The notes under the pieces were generated by a model, which had not been told where the DNA came from, ran no database searches, and saw nothing but the letters and a program-made list of their open reading frames with translations. Of a stretch of DNA of 42,181 nt, positions 36,718 through 42,181 are shown in pieces (within the stretch, counting starts at the first letter, position 1; each line of letters opens with the position of its first letter). This DNA comes from Kribbella turkmenica (GTDB lineage: Bacteria > Actinomycetota > Actinomycetes > Propionibacteriales > Kribbellaceae), in NCBI RefSeq assembly GCF_004348725.1, contig NZ_SMKR01000050.1, forward strand, positions 1 to 42,181. Reading direction: 5' to 3'. The position numbers and the translations under genes were made by a program.

Positions 36718-37707
36718 TCAGGCGGTCGAGGCCAGCGGGGTGGCGGCGGCGAGGAGTTGGCTGCCGAGCGACGTGCGGTAGTAGAGCACGGCCCGCCCGT
36801 CGCGGCGTGAATCCACCATCCCGGCGTTCCGCAGGATGCCGAGGTGGACGCTCAGCGTCGGCGCCGACACCCCGAGCTGGTGGGCCAGGTGAGTCGTCGA
36901 CATCGGCAGGTCCAGATGGCTCACGATCGCCGCGCGCGTGCGCCCGACCAGGTCCGCGAGCGGGGACTCCGCCGTGTCCTGGCGGTCCTCCCACAGGCGC
37001 CCGAGCCCGCGCGGCGGGTAGGTGATCGTCGGAACGTGCGGCGCCGCCGTCACCGCGAGCCCGGCCGGCCAGGTGAACACGCACGGCACGAGCAGCAGGC
37101 CCTGCCCGGCCATCGGCTCGCCGTCGCAGACGAACGGCCGGTCGATCTCGATCCGGGTGCCGCTGAATCGCACCGACGGATGCAGGTTGCGGAACAGCCG
37201 CTCGATCCCGCCACTGGCCAGCTCGTCCAGCCGGAACGCGAGGTCATCCTGCAACAGCGAGCGCATCCGCCGCCAGTCCGGCTCGATCGCGCGCCGCCAG
37301 TAGCTGTCCAGCGACGAGGTGATCAGGTCGAGTGCCTTGTCCGGGTGCGCGATCAGGTCCGGCAGGAGCGGGTTCGGGGTGTCGTGGTGCAGCTTGCCGA
37401 TCTCCTCGGCCACGAGGTGGTGCGGCGTGGCGGCGATCGCGGCCAGGCCGGAATCCAGGCTGGTCGACCGCCGCGGCGGCGCCGGTGTGATGAAGTCCGG
37501 GATGTAGCCGACCGGCGGGACGAGGGCCCTGAGCAACGTCAGGTCCGGGCCGTCGATGATCGGCCGGACCTTCTGCAGCCACGGCCCGTGCACGCTGCGC
37601 GCGGTGTCGTTGCTCAGCGCCCGCACGCTGGTGACCGCCTCCCACACCGGCGACAGCGCGAACCTGATCCGGCCCACGTCCCCCGCGTTCAACCTGATCG
37701 TGATCAC
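36718..37707 (-). CDS. ArsR-type winged-helix regulator with large N-terminal domain (DUF5937-like)
   Basis: A 329-residue regulator. The C-terminal 80 residues form an ArsR-type winged helix (LPMSTTHLAHQLGVSAPTLS, then HLGILRNAGMVDSRRDGRAV). The N-terminal 230 residues (VGRIRFALSPVWEAVTSVRA) match the domain I know as DUF5937 in actinobacterial regulators next to transporters. The start is the GTG at 37707. It is divergent from the MFS gene and an inverted repeat lies in the 72-bp gap between them, suggesting that it represses both. The ligand is unknown. Confidence 0.82.
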   Translation of the reverse strand: MITIRLNAGDVGRIRFALSPVWEAVTSVRALSNDTARSVHGPWLQKVRPIIDGPDLTLLRALVPPVGYIPDFITPAPPRRSTSLDSGLAAIAATPHHLVAEEIGKLHHDTPNPLLPDLIAHPDKALDLITSSLDSYWRRAIEPDWRRMRSLLQDDLAFRLDELASGGIERLFRNLHPSVRFSGTRIEIDRPFVCDGEPMAGQGLLLVPCVFTWPAGLAVTAAPHVPTITYPPRGLGRLWEDRQDTAESPLADLVGRTRAAIVSHLDLPMSTTHLAHQLGVSAPTLSVHLGILRNAGMVDSRRDGRAVLYYRTSLGSQLLAAATPLASTA

Positions 37708-37723
37708 GGCGTCATCCTAGCCG

Positions 37724-37741
37724 ATTAGTCCTGTGCCTAAT
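37724..37741. promoter_or_regulatory. operator-like inverted repeat between the ArsR-type and MFS genes
   Basis: ATTAG (37724-37728) and CTAAT (37737-37741) are perfect inverted 5-bp arms 8 bp apart, in AT-rich sequence unlike its surroundings. The site is 17 bp from one start codon and 39 bp from the other. This suits a winged-helix dimer repressing both. Confidence 0.5.
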
Positions 37742-37779
37742 GTTCGACAGCGTCACGCCCACCCGGGAGAGTTGTCGGC

Positions 37780-38994
37780 ATGAGTACTGTCGCCGCGGTC
37801 GAGACGCCCGCTCCGGCCCTGCCACGAGCTTTCTGGGCGCTCTGGGTGTGCCAGCTAGTCAACCGGCTCGGCAGTTTCGTCCAGCCGTTCCTCGTTCTCT
37901 ACCTCACCCAGGACAGGCACCTCTCCGCCGGGACGGCGGGGGCCGTGGCGGCCGCCGTCGGTGCCGGCTCGGTCGCGTCGCAGCTCGCCGGCGGCTGGCT
38001 CGCGGACCGGGTGGGCCGCCGGGTGACGATGCTGACCTGCTTCTTCGGCACGGCGGCCGCGTTGATCATGCTCGGCTCGGCCCGGTCGATGCTGACGATC
38101 TGGGCGGCGGCATTCGTCGTCGGCCTGCTCGGAGACCTGTTCCGGCCGGCCGTGCAGGCGACCGTGGCCGACCTGCTGCAGCCGGGTGAGCGGGTCCGTG
38201 CGTACGGGCTGCTGTTCTGGGCGATCAACCTCGGCTTCTCCGTCTCCACCGTGAGCGCCGGAGTGCTCGCCTCGATCGGCTACGGACTGCTCTTCTGGAT
38301 CAACGCCGCGACGTCGGTGGTCGCCGGCCTGGTGATCTGGGCGATGGTCCCGGAGACCCGGCCGGCCCTGGACGAGGGCTCCTCGCGCCGGCCGCTGTTG
38401 CCGGTCGCCCTCCGGGACACCGTGTTCCTGCTGATGATCCTGCTCCAGATCGGTTACGCGACCATCTACTTCCAGGGGTACTCGACCCTGCCGCTGGCGA
38501 TGGCGGGCGACGGGTTGCCGTCGTCGACGTACGGGCTGGTGATCGCGCTGAACGGCGTGGTGATCGTGCTGGTCCAGCCGTTCCTCGGCAGGCGGCTGGC
38601 GCGGTTCGACCGGCCGAAGCTGCTGGCCGTGTCGATGCTGGTCGTCGGGCTCGGGTTCGGAATCGGCGCGGTCGTGCACGAGTGGTGGGGGTACGGGCTG
38701 TCGGTCGTGGTCTGGACGATCGGCGAGATCGGCTTCGCGGCGGTGATCGGCGCCGTGTTCGCGGACCTCGCGCCGGTCGACCTGCGCGGCGGCTACATGG
38801 GCATGTCCGGGATGGCCTTCGGCATCGGCACGGTGGTCGGCCCGCTGGCCGGGACGAACTCGCTGGAGTACTTCGGCCCGACCACCACCTGGCTGGGTTG
38901 CGCGCTCCTGGGTGTGCTGATCTTCGTCGGCCAGTACGCGCTGGCACCCGCGCTGCACGCGCGAGCGGCGGCGAACGCCGCAACCGCCGCCTAG
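37780..38994 (+). CDS. MFS transporter
   Basis: A 404-residue transporter with about 12 spans. Motif A is GGWLADRVGRRVTM (about 68-81), and the second half repeats a weaker version. It most resembles MdtH-like drug/multidrug exporters, but the substrate is unknown. The ATG at 37780 has GGGAGAG about 10 nt upstream. Its divergent regulator and shared operator suggest inducible export. The HAD gene follows at 23 nt and may be cotranscribed. Confidence 0.87.
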   Translation: MSTVAAVETPAPALPRAFWALWVCQLVNRLGSFVQPFLVLYLTQDRHLSAGTAGAVAAAVGAGSVASQLAGGWLADRVGRRVTMLTCFFGTAAALIMLGSARSMLTIWAAAFVVGLLGDLFRPAVQATVADLLQPGERVRAYGLLFWAINLGFSVSTVSAGVLASIGYGLLFWINAATSVVAGLVIWAMVPETRPALDEGSSRRPLLPVALRDTVFLLMILLQIGYATIYFQGYSTLPLAMAGDGLPSSTYGLVIALNGVVIVLVQPFLGRRLARFDRPKLLAVSMLVVGLGFGIGAVVHEWWGYGLSVVVWTIGEIGFAAVIGAVFADLAPVDLRGGYMGMSGMAFGIGTVVGPLAGTNSLEYFGPTTTWLGCALLGVLIFVGQYALAPALHARAAANAATAA

Positions 38995-39017
38995 GCGGTT
39001 CGCATAGGGTTGCGGCC

Positions 39018-39638
39018 ATGACGGAGCGGACGATCGACGCGGTGGTGTTCGACATCGGCGGGGTGCTGCTGGACTGGAGTCCGGATTACCTGTACGCCGA
39101 CCTGATCCCGGACGAGCAGGAGCGGACCCGGTTCCTGACCGAGGTGACGACGTCGGCGTGGAACCAGCAGCAGGACGCCGGGCGGCCGTGGGCGGAGGCG
39201 GTCGCCGAGCTGACCGCGCTGCACCCCCAGCACGCGGCGTGGATCGAGGCGTACGACACCGGCTGGCTGAAGATGGTCAAGGGTGTCTTCGAGGGCACCG
39301 TCGAGCTCGTCGACGAACTGCGGGCGGCGGGCGTCCCGACGTACGCGCTGACCAACTTCTCGGCGGAGAAGTGGGAGATCGCGAAGGAGACGTTCCCGGT
39401 GCTGACCGGGTTCGACGGCGAGGTCGTCTCCGGGGTGGAGAAGACCGTGAAACCGGACGAGAAGATCTACCGGATCCTGCTCGAGCGGTTCGGCCTGGAC
39501 GCCGCCCGGACGTTCTACACCGACGACGCGCAGCACAACGTCGACGGCGCCCGCGCGGTCGGCATCGACGCCGAGCTGTTCACCGTCGCCGAGACTTTGC
39601 GCAAGCACCTCCGCGACCGCGGCCTCCCGGTCAGGTAG
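39018..39638 (+). CDS. HAD-superfamily hydrolase (YihX / haloacid dehalogenase-like)
   Basis: A 206-residue hydrolase. Motif I is VVFDIGGVLLDW with nucleophile Asp12. The second Asp of the phosphatase DxD is Gly, which occurs in YihX-like and dehalogenase members. Motif II is ALTNFS, motif III is the Lys in EKTVKPDEKIY, and motif IV is YTDDAQHNVDGA. An alpha cap domain spans about 17-90. The phosphatase or dehalogenase substrate is unknown. Upstream in-frame codons run through the MFS gene, so the ATG at 39018 is used. It overlaps the convergent lipoprotein gene by 8 nt. Confidence 0.85.
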   Translation: MTERTIDAVVFDIGGVLLDWSPDYLYADLIPDEQERTRFLTEVTTSAWNQQQDAGRPWAEAVAELTALHPQHAAWIEAYDTGWLKMVKGVFEGTVELVDELRAAGVPTYALTNFSAEKWEIAKETFPVLTGFDGEVVSGVEKTVKPDEKIYRILLERFGLDAARTFYTDDAQHNVDGARAVGIDAELFTVAETLRKHLRDRGLPVR

Positions 39639-40773
39639 CCGGCGCGGCGAAGGTTTCGGTGTACGCCGGGTTGGTTGCGAGCTGTGCGGCCTCGACGTAC
39701 ACCGTATCGTCCTGGCAGGTCAGCGGAGTCAGCACGGTGCCGGGCTTGCCGGTGTAGATGCGTTGTGGCTGCCGCAGCCCGGGATGCCAGCGGTTGATCT
39801 GGTAGGCCTCGTCGCCGTCGGCGACGGTGCGCGTCTCCCAGAGAATCCAGTTGCCGCAGGCAATTATCGTGTCGGTGGCGATCATGCCGAGCGGCCGGGT
39901 GGGGGAGTCGGCCGACTCCCGGACGTACGCCTTGCTCTGGTACTGGTCCGGATCGGCCGCACCGACCTCCGACCACACGGTCGCCCCACCCAGGGACGCT
40001 CCGCTCCACTGGATGCACCTGGTCGCCGCCGGCACGGGCCGGGGCAGGCCGCCGGACAGCGAGGCAGTCAGGACGCGCTTGCAGCGGCCGGCGGTCTCCG
40101 GGGCGGTGACCTCGCTGAAGGTGACCGTGTCCGCCGACACCACCGGATCGGCGACGTACCCGGGGGCGGCGACGCAGCTCACGGTCCGCGACTTCAGCGT
40201 GGCGAGCTCGGCGACGATCAGGCAGGACCGGTCGCGGGCGTCGGTCGAGCTGTAGGCGAACGTGCCGTCGAGCGCGCCGATCTCCGGCTCGGACACCGCG
40301 GGCAGCCGGCCGGCGAGGTCAGTCGCCCGGCCGGTGGTCAGGTCGTACCGGTACACCCGGATCTGAGGATCGGACCCCTCGGACCGGATGTCCTGGACCA
40401 GTGCCCAGCGGTCGTCGATGACCACCGGCGACTGCGCCACGAATCCGGCGGGCGGGACGTGCCGGACGACGACCTTCTTGCTCGACCGGTCCGTGATCGT
40501 CGTCGTCCCCGCCTCGTCGCTGGCGCGGGTGACGACGTACTTGCGCTGCTGGGTGACCAGATGCAGCCCGTCCACCGGCTGTCGCATCATCCGGGTCCAC
40601 ACCGGCAGCGCTGTCCCGGTGCCGGCGGGTGCCGACGGGGTCTCTGTCGGCGTACCCGGTTTGGTGCTGGTCGGTCCACTGGACGGGGCGCTCGTGCCGG
40701 CGTCCTGGGGGGCGGAGGAGCAGCCGGCGACGAGCAGCAGGACGGCAGCAACGGCCAGTGGTGCGCGACGCAT
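39631..40773 (-). CDS. lipoprotein with predicted beta-propeller-like domain
   Basis: A 380-residue secreted lipoprotein. The signal MRRAPLAVAAVLLLVAGC has the lipobox VAGC with Cys18. A Ser/Thr/Pro-rich spacer (about 19-52) follows, then about 320 residues of repeated short beta strands (for example TRMMRQPVDGLHLVTQQRKY and RAYVYRYDL-like units), suggesting a TolB/WD-like propeller. Six cysteines after the lipobox could form disulfides. No enzyme motif seen. The ATG at 40773 lies 5 nt after the C39-like gene stop, so the two are an operon and may work together on the cell surface. Confidence 0.75.
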   Translation of the reverse strand: MRRAPLAVAAVLLLVAGCSSAPQDAGTSAPSSGPTSTKPGTPTETPSAPAGTGTALPVWTRMMRQPVDGLHLVTQQRKYVVTRASDEAGTTTITDRSSKKVVVRHVPPAGFVAQSPVVIDDRWALVQDIRSEGSDPQIRVYRYDLTTGRATDLAGRLPAVSEPEIGALDGTFAYSSTDARDRSCLIVAELATLKSRTVSCVAAPGYVADPVVSADTVTFSEVTAPETAGRCKRVLTASLSGGLPRPVPAATRCIQWSGASLGGATVWSEVGAADPDQYQSKAYVRESADSPTRPLGMIATDTIIACGNWILWETRTVADGDEAYQINRWHPGLRQPQRIYTGKPGTVLTPLTCQDDTVYVEAAQLATNPAYTETFAAPAT

Positions 40774-40778
40774 GGGAG

Positions 40779-42089
40779 TCAGAGACCGATGTTCTTGAAG
40801 GAGTTGGCCAGGGTCGCGTTGAACAGCGCGGTCGCCGGGATGTTCTTCGGGCCGTTGGTCACGTTGCCGCGACTGTTGAACCGGCGCTCGTTGAACACCT
40901 CGTAGATCGCGATCGTGCCCTTCGCCCGGTCGTAGCCGCGGCCGACCTGGTAGTGGCCGCTGTGGTTGAACGCCAGGTACGGGAAGTAGCGCTTGAGCAG
41001 CTGGGTGTGCTCGATGATCGGCGCCGGCTTGCCGTCGCCGAGGTGGTTCTGGTGCACGGTGAAGAACTTCTGCGCGTTCCAGTGGCCGACGCTCTGGACG
41101 ATGTAGGTTCCGGCCGCGAGGTCCCAGTCGGTCTTCAGGTTGGTCTGCTTGACCATCGCGGTGATCGCGGTGCCGGACGTCGTCGTCCCGAGGTCCTTGG
41201 CCCAGGACGCCTGGGTGTCGCGCTGGTTGTCGTCGGCCCAGTCGATCGACTGGAACGTCGCCGGGCCGCACCAGTACCCCTTCTCCTGCGAGGTCTGGAA
41301 ACCCTTCATGATGTACGACGAATTCGGCGGCTTGACCGGGGCAACCGGAGCCGGCACCGGGGTCGGCGTCCCCTGCGACGGCGCACTGCGCGTCGGCATC
41401 GGCGTGGTCGTCGGAGCGGCCGTGGCGGTCGAAGGCGTTGTCTCCGGCGCCGCCGGGTCCGCGTCCAGCAGGCGCAGGGCGCGGGCCTTGTCACGGCCTT
41501 CCCAGGCGGCCTGCATCTCGTCCAGCTCGACGTTGACCCGTGCGCTCTTCGGCATCGAGGAACGATCGGCCACGAAGGCCCCGGGGGTGAGCGCTCCGGT
41601 CGGGATGTCCTGCTCGGCCCCGGTCTCACTGTCCGCGCGCACGCTCGGCGCGGCCATCAACTCCTGCAGTTGCGCCCCGTCCGGCACGCGGTCGACGAAG
41701 CCGAGGCCGAGGCAGTAGTTCTCCTCCTCGAGCTTGAAGCACCGCAGGACCGACGACGCCCGCGTCGTGGTGTCCGCCGATCGGAGTTGGAGGTCGTCCG
41801 GGGACGTCTCGGCGACCTGCTTCGCCAGCTCGCTCCAGCTGCGGGCGGCGGGCGGGCCCGAAGTTTCCCGGGCGGTCGGCTCGGTCGTCGGGGCGACAGT
41901 TGCCCGGCCGGCTGTCGGGTCCGCAGCCGGCGCGGTAGTGGGTGCGGTGGTCGGCGCGGTGGTCGGCGCGGTGGCCGGCGGGGCGGACGCCGTACGGTCG
42001 CGGGGTTCGTAGGCCGCGGCGGTGAGGGGTGCCTGTGCGAGCAGGGCACCCAGGAGGATCAGAGTTGCTCCCCGTGCTGCTGTGGGCAT
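40779..42089 (-). CDS. secreted C39-like (papain-fold) cysteine peptidase
   Basis: A 436-residue exported protein. A signal peptide occupies about 1-26 (TLILLGALLAQAPLTAAA), followed by a Pro/Thr/Ala linker with tandem TTAP repeats. A middle region contains CFKLEEENYCLGLGFVDR. A second Pro/Thr linker leads to a C-terminal C39-like domain. Its catalytic Cys274 is in GYWCGPATFQSI and His379 in GHYQVGRGYD, with a possible acid residue in the same stretch. It lacks the ABC transporter found with bacteriocin C39 peptidases, so it is probably a stand-alone secreted protease or hydrolase. GGAGG lies 4 nt before the ATG at 42089. An ATG 25 codons upstream is possible but lacks a signal advantage. The lipoprotein gene follows at 5 nt. 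Confidence 0.8.
   Translation of the reverse strand: MPTAARGATLILLGALLAQAPLTAAAYEPRDRTASAPPATAPTTAPTTAPTTAPAADPTAGRATVAPTTEPTARETSGPPAARSWSELAKQVAETSPDDLQLRSADTTTRASSVLRCFKLEEENYCLGLGFVDRVPDGAQLQELMAAPSVRADSETGAEQDIPTGALTPGAFVADRSSMPKSARVNVELDEMQAAWEGRDKARALRLLDADPAAPETTPSTATAAPTTTPMPTRSAPSQGTPTPVPAPVAPVKPPNSSYIMKGFQTSQEKGYWCGPATFQSIDWADDNQRDTQASWAKDLGTTTSGTAITAMVKQTNLKTDWDLAAGTYIVQSVGHWNAQKFFTVHQNHLGDGKPAPIIEHTQLLKRYFPYLAFNHSGHYQVGRGYDRAKGTIAIYEVFNERRFNSRGNVTNGPKNIPATALFNATLANSFKNIGL
41937..41983. repeat. 12-bp tandem repeat encoding TTAP units
   Basis: Imperfect copies of a 12-bp unit (ggtcggcgcggt type on the plus strand) encode repeated Thr-Thr-Ala-Pro in the linker of the C39-like protein. 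Copy number may vary between strains. Confidence 0.6.
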
Positions 42090-42181
42090 TGGGCCTCCCG
42101 TTGGCCGTGTGACAGCAGTGACTGTAGGTACGCCTGGGACCACAGTACGTGCTTGTGGCAACAATGGGGAGGCCCCCTCCC

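Overview
This window is high-GC actinobacterial DNA. Gene starts are often GTG or TTG, stop/start overlaps are common, and the genes include mycobacterial-type integration host factor, BldD, type 2 OMP decarboxylase and an ATPase-degenerate PriA. Gene order matches two blocks known from Mycobacterium and Streptomyces: alaS-ruvX-mltG-aroE...aroC-aroK-aroB-aroQ...efp-nusB-bldD, and pyrR-pyrB-pyrC-(PH-like)-carA-carB-pyrD-pyrF...mihF-gmk-rpoZ-coaBC...metK-priA. A Propionibacteriales member such as Kribbella is my best guess, but nothing here proves the genus.

Region 1 (1-10.7 kb) is a house-keeping and shikimate run on the plus strand: alaS (as sequenced, internally deleted and frameshifted), ruvX, mltG, aroE, a prepilin peptidase, remnants of an ADP-ribosylglycohydrolase gene on the minus strand, aroC, aroK, aroB, a Gfo/Idh/MocA oxidoreductase with a LacI-type operator, and aroQ. 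The five aro genes cover dehydroquinate synthase, dehydroquinase, shikimate dehydrogenase, shikimate kinase and chorismate synthase. Region 2 (10.7-14.0 kb) is an accessory block of a LuxR-type regulator, a MarR regulator, an FxLD-type isoaspartyl-methyltransferase homologue and a membrane-anchored protein. It sits where Mycobacterium has pepQ. Region 3 (14.1-15.9 kb) holds efp, nusB and the divergent bldD.

Region 4 (16.1-25.8 kb) is a tight, translationally coupled pyrimidine operon from pyrR to pyrF that encodes every de novo UMP step except pyrE. A PyrR-binding RNA hairpin lies directly before the pyrR ribosome site and a strong terminator hairpin follows pyrF. The bldD-pyrR gap carries a perfect BldD consensus operator over the bldD promoter. 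Region 5 (25.8-29.2 kb) is an accessory insertion between pyrF and mihF: a DUF4037 protein, a LysR/EamA divergent pair and a small lipoprotein. Region 6 (29.3-36.7 kb) is mihF, gmk, rpoZ, coaBC, an AlkZ-like winged-helix protein, metK and priA. Region 7 (36.7-42.2 kb) is accessory: an ArsR-type regulator divergent from an MFS transporter, a HAD phosphatase, and a minus-strand pair encoding a secreted C39-like peptidase and a lipoprotein.

I found no tRNA or rRNA genes, insertion sequences, CRISPR arrays or prophage genes. I do not see a clear undescribed multi-gene defence or biosynthetic system. The most useful leads are the two similar gene lesions (alaS and the glycohydrolase), the BldD and PyrR control sites, the orphan FxLD-type methyltransferase, the unusual EF-P loop and the secreted C39/lipoprotein pair.
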